Origin: Pohlia nutans
Taxonomy: Eukaryota; Streptophyta; Bryopsida; Bryales; Mniaceae
DNA: 64,000 nucleotides
Direction: 5' to 3'
Assembly (NCBI GenBank): GCA_022496805.1
Contig: CM040088.1
Span: 23,095,001-23,159,000 of the forward strand
The notes below the pieces were generated by a model. The model was not told the DNA's origin, did not search any database, and saw only the letters and a program-made list of their open reading frames with translations. Shown here in pieces: positions 11,471 to 23,251 of this stretch. Each line of letters opens with the position of its first letter. The stretch's first letter is position 1. The position numbers were made by a program, and so were the translations under genes.

Positions 11471-13343
11471 TGTGGAAAATATAATTTAAATGGGACTAAA
11501 TTTATATCACTAGAATCAATGAAGAACATTGCATGTATTGGTCAACTCAAAACTAAATTTGTAAAAAAAAAAGTACACATAGAACCTACTCAAAACTGCT
11601 AAAAAAATATGAGGTCCAATTTGGGCTTCTTGGTCCTTTAGGAGATAAGAAATGATTGTAGTCAAAGTTTTGTTTCTTCAAATAGTACAAAATATCATGG
11701 GGCTTTGAGGGGTTAAGCAAGTGAGGTTTTAGAACATCTCTAGGAGAACTTTGCAAAACGAATGGACTTTGAATATTGTAGAGTCATTTTTAGCGGTACA
11801 AATACTTCCCGGCAGCAAATAACTATTTTACCTTGCATTTAGCATATGATCCAATCACGCGTCACCACATGTGCCAACATGTATTAGTCCATGTTAATAT
11901 TCATCTCAAATTAGCTTTCAGCCCGGCTTTTAGTGATGAGTTGAAGACTCTGAATATCTAGGAGATTTCAGAGCCTGGGGTGATTTTGAGCTTGCTTTTC
12001 ATCTATTATTCAAAGAATGGGCCCTATTCAGAGCTATACTAGAGATGCTCTCTTGTGTCTTTCTGTTTCAAATGAAATAAAATAGAGATGCAAGGTTGTC
12101 TTACTCGACCATTAGCCAAAGTGTCAAACACGTGGTCGAAGACATATAGTAAACCTCTCCATTTGTTAAATAAGCATATTCTAAAAATACACACTTAATA
12201 TTTTTGAATTTTCTTGGATATTCGGGAACATTTCATCCAAGTTGTTTAACATATTTGACACTTGTCTAATTAGGTAGCCGACGTCGTACGTGATATGTTG
12301 AATACAATGTCAATTTGGAAAATAGTGTCAAACATGACAACCCTTAATTGGGGAGGTTTGTATGTAATGTGAGATTTTTTCATGGCATTCTTATAGTTGT
12401 TACACTTCTCAACTATGCAAAGTGTGCACCCAAAAATCAAAATAACAAACAAACAAATGAAAAATAAGAAAAGGAAAGAGAAGTAACTAAGTGTCTTGTA
12501 AAGTGTATGCACCACTAATATCAATTGAGCATAGTTACTATTATAAGATAGAAATTGGGTGTAGTTTCCATGATTAGATGTTTATTGGGTCTTGTTCTTA
12601 AAGTAAAAGAAGCTTTCAATGTGCTTTAGCGTGCACTATTTGGACACTTTATGAATAAGTTATGAACTTTCAAATAGATGTATAATAAATTGACCCTAGG
12701 CTTTGTTGTTCAGATACTGTAGATTCTCAAAATAAACATCTTTGTTTAAGATAAGAATCTCAAGTTGGACTGTTTTTAATCCCTAAAGGTTGAAATAGCT
12801 CAAACGAACATGATAGATGGAAAAATTGTTTTTGTTTTTTTTTTATCCATTTAAATTATTTCTTGAGTAGTGTACTAATTGAACAACATTTTGACTGTAC
12901 GAATGTACAAATTTCTTTTGACCAATTTTTTTATAAATTGTGGAATGAAAGTATTTTATACTTTTATGATTTAAAAGTGTTTTAAGAGAGATTTTTTTAC
13001 AATGAAAGTGAAAATTAAATTTGGAAAAATCACCATATAGTATTTAGAATCTCAAGCCCGTTACAAAAAAGATTAGTTTTGAAATTTCAAGATTTGATAT
13101 GTGGTAAAACTATTAAAATAATGTTTATTTGTGTTGAATAAATTTTTTCACTTGGTGATAATATTTGCACATTTAATTGTATGGATGTAATTTGTGATTC
13201 TTAATCTACAACTTTTATTCAAACTTTGTCACTAAATTTCTCTTTCAAGGATTATATTATAAAACATTTTTATAAATCATCACATTGTAAGGTATCATTC
13301 AACCTTCACAAGTTACGCAAGGGAGATTTTGGGTGCCTGTATC
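11471..13343. other. AT-rich intergenic DNA
   Basis: No gene is supported. 11510-11650 is a diverged copy of the repeat seen at 3290-3472, ending in TTGGTCCTTTAGGAG. The 84-codon open frame at 12270-12524 is low-complexity. Confidence 0.5.
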
Positions 13344-13347
13344 TTAA

Positions 13348-13696
13348 CCCTTAAACGTCAAGAGGCCCTGGGCGGGGCAACCCAGAAGGCATCTAAATCT
13401 TCGGAGGGAAAAAGAAAAAGAAAAAACACGGCTCTACTGGCCAGCACTGTAGCACTGCGGCACTTTTCAAAAAACGACCTCAGTTGCCCCAACCTCAACT
13501 CCTGCTCATTCTAATAACTTTGATTGTTTGCCAATGTTTCCACAACCTCCCAAATGAGGCGCAGATTTGGAATCAGATCGCATTTTCAGTAACTTTCCAA
13601 TGCACCAATCCTCGCTTGATTTGGTTGAGAAAATCCACTTTTTTCTTCATTATTCTCTCATAATAAGCCCATAGGGCTTTCTTTGACGTTTAAGGG
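13348..13696 (+). mobile_element. TTAA-bounded MITE, copy 1 (349 bp)
   Basis: The element has perfect terminal inverted repeats: CCCTTAAACGTCAA at the left and TTGACGTTTAAGGG at the right. TTAA flanks it on both sides (13344-13347, 13697-13700). A second copy of nearly identical length lies inverted at 38835-39184, so the boundaries are supported by homology as well as by symmetry. No coding capacity. Confidence 0.85.
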
Positions 13697-14332
13697 TTAA
13701 ATGATAACCCAAAAAAATCTAAATTTAGACATTTGTGCATTATGTTTGGTGACCATTGATGTCTTCATTCTTCCTACGTTTTTTCTACAAATTCTGGTTA
13801 GACCACCTTTGTGTGGAATATCTTTATTTAATACTTAGTGGGAGGATTGAGTCTAGTTTGAGATACACATACTCGGGACTCATTTATGTCACACTTTTGG
13901 CAACCAATATGATTCAGTTCAAAATATGACACTATGTGGAGAATTTCCAATCACATGCGCACACAACATCAGATATTTTGTATAGATATTAGAGAGTGTG
14001 ATAAAAAAAAAGAGTTCATAGTCCCTTTTAGGGATGGTTTTGTATTTTCAAGGTAGGCTACTTTGAAAATTCATAGAAATTATATTTTTTACAAGAAGAA
14101 TATGATTTCACTTGGATTTAACTTCACTAAGATTTATCTTTCCTTCCAAAATTTGTGACACACTTGGTATGACCTCCAAGATGTTCAGATTTTTTAAATG
14201 AATGATAATAGAGTTATTCAAAAATAGAATTGGTTCATGAGTGGAGTTCAAGTGGAGTTTGTTCCTTATAATCACATAATCACAATTTCTGACAAGCATT
14301 GCTTATGAATAGTCCCTATGGTCCGGTCTCTT

Positions 14333-15087
14333 TGTTTAATTGGCATGATGTTCTATATGGACAACTCGGCAGACCCCTCGCTCTGGGACCGGGACCGGGT
14401 ACATTGAATCCAGAAGACGATATCACATGGGATTCCGGTACAGCTTGCACGATTAATAAGGGGACACCTTGGTTTGTAATCAGGTGTGCGCTCTTATGGT
14501 TTATCTGGTGTCAGCACTGCGAGCATGACATGCGGGAGGGAGTATTCCATATTGGAGTGGCTCTCTATAAATCATGGCAATGCACGGTTCAGGTGGGAAT
14601 GGCTGCATGGAAACAGCTTCAAAAATACAGGAAGAAACGTGATCCCAGCAAACATGCTGATATGGAAGCTTCTTTCATGACAATTTGGACTCAAGGTGAT
14701 ATTTTCTGTTCCAGCTCTGGAGGTAAACCGAAATGGAACCCTACACCCCACAGGGATTTTCTTCCTAGAGAGTTTGCGAACAGATACTCTTCTGTCAGAA
14801 TTCATCGACAACAGGCGGATGATCAGGAAATGCAGTTCTCCGCCTCAGAACACTCGCTCTCTTCTAGAGAGCAGTCTCTCATTCCTCACCGCAGGGTCCA
14901 AAACTATGGAGATGCAGAAGACTTAGCGACGGTGATTGTTGATCAGCTTATCGCTGACCTCCAAGACGAGGTCGACCGTGAGATCGAAGACCCTCAGGAG
15001 CCAGCTTCGGACCAGCTTTCACTTCCTGATGATATTCAATCACCTAGATTCCTTGCTAGGCAGAATGCTACTTGGACTAATTTTTAG
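14333..15087 (+). pseudogene. C-terminal remnant of a LINE reverse-transcriptase polyprotein
   Basis: The open frame runs without a stop from inside the flanking repeat (TTG at 14299) to TAG at 15085-15087. Only about 251 codons from 14333 belong to the insert. WFIWCQHCEHDMREG and ALYKSWQCTVQVGMAAWKQL resemble the region after the reverse transcriptase and zf-RVT part of plant LINEs (recognised by pattern only). A basic helix (KYRKKRDPSKHA), a CSSSGGKPKW turn and an acidic tail follow. The RT catalytic core is absent, so the copy cannot be autonomous. The lack of internal stops suggests a fairly recent insertion. The family call is moderately confident; the insertion itself is better supported. 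Confidence 0.55.
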
Positions 15088-15354
15088 TTCTTTTTTGAAT
15101 TCTTCTTAGTTATGTAGGTTTTGCCTCGTATTATTTTAAATTCTTTTAAAGTTTAATTCTTTTAAACTTTGTTTTTGATCATTCTGATCTCTTCTGGCTC
15201 AGGTTTATGACCTGGGCTCGGCACCCTTTGTTGAAGCTTCGGCTCCTAGGGTGGGCTTTCCCGGCCTGGCCGTTTGAGGTGCTTTTGCCTCTCTGGACTT
15301 TGGTCCCTTCTGTTTCTCTTTCCATTTAATCTAATGCCCCGAAATGGGTTTTGA
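14333..15354 (+). mobile_element. 5'-truncated LINE (non-LTR retrotransposon) insertion with target-site duplication
   Basis: The 1022-bp insert is flanked by the 13-bp direct repeat GGTCCGGTCTCTT (14320-14332 and 15355-15367). The copy of the target repeat near 36.1 kb lacks the insert. The insert holds an open frame ending at 15087 and about 270 bp of 3' untranslated sequence. No poly-A tail is visible at 15354. Confidence 0.75.
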
Positions 15355-15532
15355 GGTCCGGTCTCTTGGCTTGGGGGAACTTGTGGGAACTCTCCTTTAG
15401 CATTGGTGAGGTCACGAGTTCCACACCCCATGGCGGTTGGCGGTGCAGGGCTTTGCTATAAGTTACTCTTCAATCCACCATAGACTAATTTTGCAGTCTT
15501 TTTGAACTCAAAATGAGTCTAAGGTGAGTTAA

Positions 15533-16154
15533 ACCCTTAAACATCCAACCGTCCAGAAAGTAAACGATGTACAGAATCAAACTAAATTTTCTCATCTATC
15601 ATTGACTTTTTGTAGTGTGGACTTTTTACTATATATTTATGGGAAGTTAGCTTCATGCATGTGTGATCAGATTAGAAAGGAGATGATTTGTGAAAATTTT
15701 ATACCTCATTTCATGTTGTAGTGATTCATCCAAAATTTCGAAGATTTCAGTGTAAAAGTGTTCTTAAAAAAGTCAATTCATAAAATTAAGCAACCAAAAA
15801 ATCTCCAAAAATCACTACACCTAGGGTGTTACATTTCAAATAATCGTTGAAATTTCATGTACAAATTGTCAATATCTTATTCATAATCAAAGTACAAAAG
15901 AATATTCAATTTCAAATTTCAAATTTTCTACAAAATATTGGTGATAGCAATTGCAGATATAACCGTATAGATAGAATCAAATTACAAAAGAATTTTAGCA
16001 ATCGCAGATCTAATTGTATGGATAGAATCAAAAATTTATAATGTACAACTTTTTTTCATACATCAAGTGCAAAATATCCCTATGGATTGTATTTTATGAC
16101 ATCTGCATCTTTGCAAATTTATTGAATTTGGAGAGAGGTGAGGATGATTAGGGG
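15533..16154 (+). mobile_element. TTAA-bounded element, intact copy (622 bp)
   Basis: It is flanked by TTAA (15529-15532 and 16155-16158), with imperfect terminal repeats ACCCTTAAACATCCAACC and GGATGATTAGGGG. It has an internal TTAA at 15786-15789. The right part (from 15790) matches 56063-56355 inverted. The left part (to 15785) matches 63534-64000 inverted. It therefore serves as the uninterrupted reference for the 7.2-kb insertion at 56360-63529. No open frame of note. Confidence 0.75.
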
Positions 16155-16425
16155 TTAAATTTTCTTTCCACTTTGCAACACTCTTTTCAGTTAACCCTTA
16201 AAGGACATATGCTTTCCTGATTCCACACCCAAAATCTCTTTTAAACTCCATTTTAAACATGATTCTCTTTTTAATTTATTTTGGTTCTATTCTAAAGAAG
16301 TATAGATCCCTCAAAGGTGCCTGGTTTGGCATTTAAAAAACCCCATTTGGTGCAACGGAGTAGAAGTTATGAGCAAGATTCTCCCAAAATACTATCAAAC
16401 CCGCGGGGCTTGCATTGTCCTTTAA

Positions 16426-16962
16426 CCCTTTGAGGCACCTGCGTTCACATAGTGAACAACAAGCAAATTTAAAACTGTTCGAATTAATTAAAATTGGACA
16501 GTTTTCATCCACCAAAAATTCTCATGGTTCTTGTGCAAATTGACTATCCTTTGTACGGTTTGGATCTTCAAAATAGGTTATTATGATTTCTGGAAAAACA
16601 ACAGAAGTGGTTTATGTCAAGTTTCATTCTTAGTTCAAAAAGTAAGACCTTGAAGATGATTTTCCAAAATAAGTAGAATCAAATAATGGAAACCATACCA
16701 TCTCGTAGTGCATGTTATTCCAATTTCATTACAATATTTACAAAAAAAATTATGTTAATTCATGATTTTTAATTGAATTTCAAGAGAAAACCTTGCAAAA
16801 TTAATAAAAAATATATTTAAAAATACATGATAAATCCAAGCGTATAGATGTGATCTTCACATTGACATTTACAACTTTGCTTTCTACATCAACTCCATTT
16901 TTGGTTTTCATCAAACATTTTATAACGAATCTTTGAAAACAGTGATGAACTGGGACATTAAT
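16426..16962 (+). mobile_element. TTAA-bounded element, copy related to 36721-37234
   Basis: The left end is TTAACCCTTTGAGGCACCTG. The body aligns, inverted, with 36721-37234; shared strings are GTGCGTTCAC-like, GTTCTTGTGC, TTTGTAC, GTGGTTTAT and CAAGTTTCAT. The right end is decayed (about 16950-16965). Non-coding. Confidence 0.65.
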
Positions 16963-17732
16963 CCTTTACCGCCCAGGGTGGTTATGGAGAAACCACCTTT
17001 TTCTGGATGATGTTTCTTTAAATCTATCTCTGTTGAAATTAGGGGTACTATTAATAGTATCCAACCGTATGAATGTAAGCATAACTTAATGAAACAAGTC
17101 TCAGTTAAATCTTGGTAAGATCGGACCGTTGGATTGGAAGATTATAGTATATCTTTGAACCATATAATGCACACTCAAAAATGAGATTTCGGGGGGTGTG
17201 TGACTTCAAGGTTAAATAGAATTTGGGTTAAATTTTCAAAAATAAAAGTGAAGATGTTCAGCAATGACTTGTGTCAACACCTCTTCATTGCAATCTTTCA
17301 TGTCAAGAATAGACTCATACATAATTATTGTGAATTTTATAAGTGAAAGTGACTTATCCATGTACGGTTTAGAACAAAATTTATACGTTCAAATAAGAAA
17401 GGAGTTAGTATAGTGATCAAGATCAGACTACATACACTAATGGAACATGAACAAGAGAACACAATCCAAAAAGAAAAACGAGATAACAAACTTCCAATCT
17501 CTAGAAATACAACATAGTACATATGCTGTATTTGTAAGTATTTGGTGTATTTTGAGGTATTTGCAGTATTTTGGTGTTTTGTACATAGGTATTTGGATAT
17601 CTAGGAAAGTCGGATTCCAAATTTTCTTTTTGCATCATCTCCAGAATCAAAAGTTACACATCTGAACTTCAGACACTGTACTGAGATGGTTCACAAATTT
17701 TCCAGAATTTCATTTTCCAGTGATCTAGTGAC

Positions 17733-17910
17733 CACTTAGTGGTTACCTGGGCACTAAAGGGTTAAAGGGTTAAGGGTTAATTCTAATAGGTACATTCACC
17801 TTAGTGAAACATGTTATGTTATCACTTAGTGGTTACCTGGGCACTAAAGGGTTAAAGGGTTAAGGGTTAATTCTAATAGGTACATTCACCTTAGTGAAAC
17901 ATGTTATGTT
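17733..17910. repeat. Recent 90-bp tandem duplication
   Basis: 17733-17822 is followed at once by a copy at 17823-17910, with no difference that I can see over 88 bp. The unit contains AAAGGGTTAAAGGGTTAAGG, the same terminal motif as the TTAA elements in this window. Confidence 0.9.
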
Positions 17911-18149
17911 GGCAAGCAATAATGCACATCAAGAGTAGATTTCTACATGTGGGTCAGAACTGGGGTTGACTGTACTTGCTCCAACTTTTGGATTCACAGG
18001 AGCCAGCTTATTAAACCATCTGGGCCCAATTGCCAACTTCCATGAAAAGCTGGTGGAACTATTGAATACTTAGGAACATCGTTTGATGAGTCCTATGCAT
18101 TTGTAAAAGTTGCAAAACAGGGTGCACTGCCATGCACGGCCTATGGTTG

Positions 18150-18640
18150 AGCTATTGTTTTGTAGGTGTAAACCGAACTTGGACTGAGAGGAGCGGCCAT
18201 GCTGCGGTTATGGTTGAGCTATTATTTTCTAGGTGTAAACCGAACTGGGACTGGGAAGAATAACCATGCACCAAAAAAAGAATGAGCTAATTCTTTTAAT
18301 GTATCGTAACCACAATAACTACAGTAACATTGAGAAACCAAAAATAAATAAATAAATAAATAAATACAAATTATTAAATAAATAAAATAAAATAAAAAAC
18401 TGGCATTTTCTTGTCATGGTTTCTTGGTTTTGCAACGAGAGAGCTTTTTTTGCGCAACCGGGTACAAAACAACTTGTACCATGAAACATTATCCACTAGG
18501 CCTTTTGGGGACCTAAGCGCTTGTAGATATTCTTCTTCTTTCCCGGTAGTGTAAACCCAAGTTATCCCGGGACGAGTTCATAGACCAGTCACTAATTTTA
18601 GAGGGGCATGGAACAACTTCTTGGTCTATAATCTAAACTA
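18150..18640. mobile_element. Degenerate copy of the GGGCGGTTTACAC element family
   Basis: GTGTAAACCGAACTTGGACT occurs here, a near copy follows (GTGTAAACCGAACTGGGACT), and then come ACCATGCACCAAAAA and GTGTAAACCCAAGTTATCCC. All are internal landmarks of the complete elements at 39558-39991 and 39995-40535. The terminal repeats are decayed. A TAAA/AATA-rich stretch (about 18345-18395) lies inside. Confidence 0.6.
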
Positions 18641-18758
18641 GCCTTGTATAGAGGGACATATAGCGGTTCAAGGATGCAAAAACGATAGCTAATGACACCA
18701 AATTTTGAATGTGATGATAGTGGTGAATTCAATGGGGTCAACTACTTATGGTGCAGGT

Positions 18759-18875
18759 GGGGGGGGGGGGGGGGGGCGATATATTTTCTGAATATTCCTT
18801 GACGTTAACAAAAATATTTCCTAAACCCCAATTTCTAAACCCTAAACCCCAAATCCCATACCCTAAACCCTAAAG
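18759..18875. repeat. G18 homopolymer followed by telomere-like repeats
   Basis: Eighteen consecutive G residues lie at 18759-18776. From about 18830 to 18873 the sequence reads as degenerate CCCTAAA units (CTAAACCCTAAACCCCAAAT). This is an interstitial telomere-like tract, not a chromosome end. Confidence 0.8.
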
Positions 18876-19160
18876 TGCCACATATTAGTGCTGACGAAAC
18901 AAAATATTCCACAAATATTTTGCACCCTCATCCCTACCCCAATCATGCACTAGGCATTAGCCAGCCCCCAATTCAATGAATCGAGGACATAACATTCAGT
19001 AGCTTGTAGTGGCTCTAAGTTAGTGGCTCTGCTTTGCCCCACAGTAGATGGTGCAGCATATTCCACACCCAACAAGAGCAAATCAGTAGCTAACAGGACA
19101 AGTGGAGTCCCAAGATGATGCATGAGGGAAAGGTAGCGAGCATGAAGGGTACTGAATGTG

Positions 19161-19464
19161 AGAGCAGCTCCACCGCAGCCCTCCCAGAGTCTCTCACACT
19201 CCAGAACTAGATGAAAAATGCCAGGGGCTTTTCCAAAATGCCTCTTGACTCTCAATCCTAGCGTGTTAAGAAATGGCCCTTCAAATCACTATTTAGTTGA
19301 CTATATCCCACATTCTACTTGTGATTGGTCCATTGACTATTTGATGTGCACTTTTGATGTGTGAGGGGCGTGTAAGAGTGGGGGAGTGTAAGTGCAAGGG
19401 CTCTTCAAATGTAAATGAATAATTTGAGCGAGTCATCTCTAACGTGTAGGAGTGGGGATGCTCT
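19161..19464 (+). mobile_element. MITE of the AGAGCAT family, copy 2
   Basis: About 304 bp, bounded by AGAGCAGCTCCAC at the left and GTGGGGATGCTCT at the right. It is closely similar over its whole length to 29934-30231 and, inverted, to 999-1292. The upstream piece at about 19030-19080 (CAGTAGATGGTGCAGCATAT) also resembles sequence at 63695-63725. No coding capacity. Confidence 0.75.
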
Positions 19465-19932
19465 TATGGGAGAAGGGTGCGGACGCTCCAGTACGGGAAT
19501 AGAATCAATAGATGTGAATGTGTCTGACAGTGGATTGGACTTATTTATATATTGAGTCTTGTCTCTATGTCTGTGGAGGACTTTGTCTGTCTTGACTGTT
19601 GATGAGCTGCAGCACAATGTCAACAAAGATGTCAACCTTGCTGTGTAGAATAATATATTTATTGTCAGACATGACATTGGTGGGGACTGGGGAGAGCTAA
19701 CTTAATGAGCTGCTGCTTCTTTGAAGTGCGGTTACCTGCCCAAGGCCTGTAATATCCCTGCCGTATCAGCTCTGCCCTCACTCACTCTGACTCATTCATG
19801 TCAAACTTATTACTGTAGGTGGAGGGCAGGGTCGACAAAAAATATATTCTTAAAAATAAATGTCAATTTTTTTGGGAAATTAGAGTTATTCGTAAAGTTG
19901 AGCAAAAAAATTCCACAAGACATAACATTCAG

Positions 19933-20337
19933 TAGGGTTGATTGTCCTATTACCAACCACTTAAGCAATCTGACCTATATTTGGCAGTGGTAAATCCGGA
20001 AAAAAAATTATGACCGCGTTCGAAATAGGATTTCATGAGGATTGCAAAAAATTGCAACTTATAATTTGCATTTCTCAATTTTATACAAAATTCCAAAGTG
20101 GAAAGTAACCTGTGACCCAAATCCAACCACTAGGTTTCCCCATGTCCACACCATGTGGTGCTAACTTTCACTCATAATGATACCCAAAACCACCAACTAT
20201 TTCTTCGCAATGCTTGGCGTGCCATTGGTCTACTTGAATAGTGAAATTGGTGGTTTTGGGTCTCAACTGTGGTGGCCCCAAGAAAAGTCTACATGTCATA
20301 TTTGGGGCAGTGGTTGGTAATAGGACAACCAACCCTA
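19933..20337 (+). mobile_element. TIR element (MITE), copy A
   Basis: The terminal inverted repeat is about 28 bp: TAGGGTTGATTGTCCTATTA at the left, with the mirror sequence ending ACAACCAACCCTA at the right. The element is 405 bp and aligns in direct orientation with 23252-23652. Shared strings include CTAGGTTTCCCCATG, CCAAAACCACCAACTA and TCTTCGCAATGCTTGGC. Non-coding. Confidence 0.75.
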
Positions 20338-20535
20338 GCCTTCCAAGAGGCTGCCTTTTAGATTCATCCACCTTTATATATGGAGTGACCAATGTTTTGT
20401 AGTTGAATGAACTATTGAATCAAATAAACAATTACAAAACACTATTGAATTGTGATTGAGTGAGTGCTTTTGATTACTGCTCACCATGGTTGATTGCTCT
20501 TGCTTAATGCCACGTGCCCCCATAGCTACTGATGT

Positions 20536-20596
20536 GATGTGGAATATCCCACATCATTTCATTGGGGGGATGAAATGATGTGGGATATTCCACATC
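20536..20596. repeat. Perfect 27-bp inverted repeat with a 7-nt loop
   Basis: Arms 20536-20562 and 20570-20596 are exact reverse complements around TGGGGGG. Each arm also contains GATGTGGAATATCCCACATC, itself almost self-complementary. No gene is attached. It could be a very small MITE remnant or a transcribed hairpin; sequence alone does not decide. Confidence 0.85.
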
Positions 20597-21189
20597 ATTC
20601 TGTTGAGAGAAGGCAGCAGTCACAGAGGCTACTGAATGTTATGGAGGAAAGACAAGGCAGAAATGGTTTTTTAGCTTGAAAGGCGGCGAAAATGAGTTTT
20701 GGCCCCTTTTTCCGGCCAATCATAACGCATTGCATTGTTAGAGAGATTTGAACCTTGAACTGCACTAGTGTTCCCATGGTGGAATATCTAGATGCGCCCA
20801 CACCAACCTCATGTTCTCTCAAACCAAGCGGCTTGGTTCCTTGTGACAGAGATTTTTATTTGAAGATGAAAATCACAAGGCAATAGACAGGCTACTCCAT
20901 GTTGCCTATACGGATAACTCAATTGTCTTTAAAAAGAAGGATGTTTTTTTTGTATGATGTAAAAAAATATATTGTAGAATATTCTCGAATATTTTAGTTT
21001 TCAAACCTTCTTTAAAAAAATCAATTTGGCACAAAAGTGTCGACTGTGCCCTTCACCTATGGTATTGTTTTTAATTTGCAGCACAAAAGTTATGATAATT
21101 GAAGGAGCCCAAATTTGTTTAGTGTGTATTAAGGTAGAGGCATCTAAAATTGCCCATTTTAAGCTACTGTGATTGGAATTTTTTGAAAA

Positions 21190-21945
21190 TTGAATTGAGA
21201 CTATTTTGGGCTGATAGACAAATAAGATTCATGAATTAGAAGTGAAAAAAATAAAAAATAAAAAATCTCAATTAAAATGTAATTTATATGGATTTTGAAA
21301 GTGAAAAGTTAGTCATACTTTATTTGTGCCATTTAGGTGATGCTTTACCTAAAACAAAAGTATGATGAATTGTATCCTAGATGCCCCAATTTTGTTCACT
21401 TGTAGAAGCCTTTTGATTGGATGACAAGTGGTCGGTTTTAAATTCCTTGGAAATTAGAATGGTTGGATTTACATTCCTTGGATGGTGGTTCTTGAGGGCA
21501 TCTATAGGGGCAGAAGGGGTTGGGAGGGAATTTTTTTGTGACTCCACTTTATGACTCCAATGTTACATGATTGACAAATAGATGTGCATTCAACGTTTTT
21601 GATGGAATGTTTTCTAGTACCGATAAAGAGGATTAACCATAAGCGCCCACCCCCTATTCTGGCTATGTAGGTGCCTTTAGTATCCGCCACCCAATGAACC
21701 TAATTTGACCATTTGTATCTCTAAGGAACCTATACCAATCACTTGTCATCCAATTAGAGCCTTCTACAACTGGGCAAAATTGGAGCATCTAACAGGCAAT
21801 TCATGATACTTTTTGTGTTGGGAAAAAACACCAACAATATGTCACAAGTGAAGTTTGACTAACTTTTCACATAATTGAGAAATTTTATTTATTTTTTCAT
21901 TTTTAATCATGAATCGTAAACAACACTACCTAAATTATCAACACT
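21190..21945. mobile_element. Foldback-like element with imperfect arms of about 220 bp
   Basis: 21190-21435 and 21725-21945 pair as inverted repeats with visible divergence. Landmarks are AATTGGATGACAAGTG (mirrored as CACTTGTCATCCAATT), TTGTAGAAG, CAATTTTG and GAAAAGTTAGTCA. The 290-bp centre has no gene. It directly abuts the element starting at 21958. Confidence 0.6.
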
Positions 21946-21957
21946 TAAGGCCGGTTT

Positions 21958-23164
21958 AAACTACGGTGGAGAAGCCTACCCGTCAAGAATTTTAGGGAAA
22001 TGGAGCAATATTGAAAGCAATATGATTGGAGCAAATTTTGTTCTTCACCGATTGGGGTTTACACCATGGCCAAGACTTGTCTGGTGGAGAACTTCAAGCA
22101 TGCATGAAAGTGGTGCCAACGTGGCAACACTTTTTGTAAGGGGAGTTCTCCGGAGGTCAAGTTTCTTGGGCAACCTCAAAGAATTCCAACTTGCCATTCA
22201 AATACTATTTCCATGGACACTCCAAATCTACCATTTCTAGTACAAGGACCAAAAGTGAGAATTTTAATTATTATTTTTGCATTTTTCAACCCTAGGATCT
22301 TGTCCTACACTACTACATAAATGTGTGCAACTTTTTGTAGAATTTCTGACCTCACATATTGAGAGATTATAACATTTGAAGTGACGAGTATTTTTTCGGT
22401 TTTAACCCCTCAACGTTCTTAGATTTTTTGGGTTTAAAAATATCATTGAAATGTTATAGGTCTAAATGCGAAGTATAAAAATCTTAATTGTACAATCTTG
22501 TAGTGTACGTGTTGTAAATGACGTGAATCAAATTTGGAGTCATTTGGCCACATAGATTGCAAGATTATAATGTTTTAATGTTAAAATGGATGTTGAAATT
22601 TGCCTAGCAACACATTAGAGTTTAAATTTTATTGCTGAACCTACTCAAATGAAAAACATTTAAACTATAAAGTGATTCAAAATCATTACATAAACACATT
22701 GGTAAATGAAAACATCATTAGAATGATTTAATGTGTCTGCAAAATGGCTTTGAAATGTCAAAAAGTAGCAAATAAGTTGCAAAAAAGTGACCTTGGGTCG
22801 AACCCCCTTCTACTAAAATGCTTCTAAAAAATTCATAACATCTTGAATTGAGGTGAAGTTTTATACACAAACTAGACTAGTATATGCAGCTTTCCCAACA
22901 ATTTTTATTGGAAACGGACACCCTATGAAGTAGAAACAGGTTGCTGAAGTTCACTGAAGTTGGCTAGTGGATTTTTGATTGTGAAGTTGTTTGGAAGACT
23001 TCTCCAGTTGGTGTTTACACTACAACCGGTCAAGACTTCTTAAAACATTATTTTATTGTCTTTCCATCTAGTCCAGCATCCCACCGGTTGCCTCAAATAA
23101 CCATATCTTGGGCAAAACTTCTTGACCGACCAATGCACTTCTTCGCCATAGTCTAAACCGGCCT
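21958..23164. mobile_element. PIF/Harbinger-like TIR element with TTA target duplication, containing another element
   Basis: The terminal repeats are AGGCCGGTTTAAACTACGG at the left and the mirror of AGGCCGGTTTAGACTATGG at the right, with TTA on each side (21955-21957, 23165-23167). At 22406 a second element starts (TTAACCCCTCAACG) that aligns directly with 37912-38722. It appears to be nested and truncated near 22950. No transposase frame was seen. Confidence 0.65.
22406..22950 (+). mobile_element. Nested partial copy of the 811-bp TTAA-bounded element
   Basis: It aligns in direct orientation with the first two thirds of 37912-38722. Shared strings include TATAGATTGCAAGAT-like, CCTAGCAACACA and AAACACATTGGTA. 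The left end follows TTAA at 22402-22405. The right end is not defined. Confidence 0.6.
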
Positions 23165-23251
23165 TTAACTTACAACCCTACAAGCACAGTCATCTGTGCA
23201 CAATCCATTACAGAAGTCCAATCACCTTGCAGTCCCTTCCCAGTAAACTTC

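Larger units (their letters stand above)
14238..15510 (+). repeat. Older dispersed repeat interrupted by the LINE fragment
   Basis: Segments 14238-14332 and 15355-15510 together align with one continuous stretch in inverted orientation at about 36020-36238. Shared landmarks are TTCAAGTGGAGTTTG, ATGAATAGTCCCT, TTTAGCATTGG and GTGCAGGGC. The comparison shows this repeat was the target of the insertion at 14333-15354. Confidence 0.75.

Noticed and set aside
18830..18875. Telomere
   Set aside because: The CCCTAAA-like units are few, degenerate and flanked by ordinary sequence, so this is an interstitial tract.
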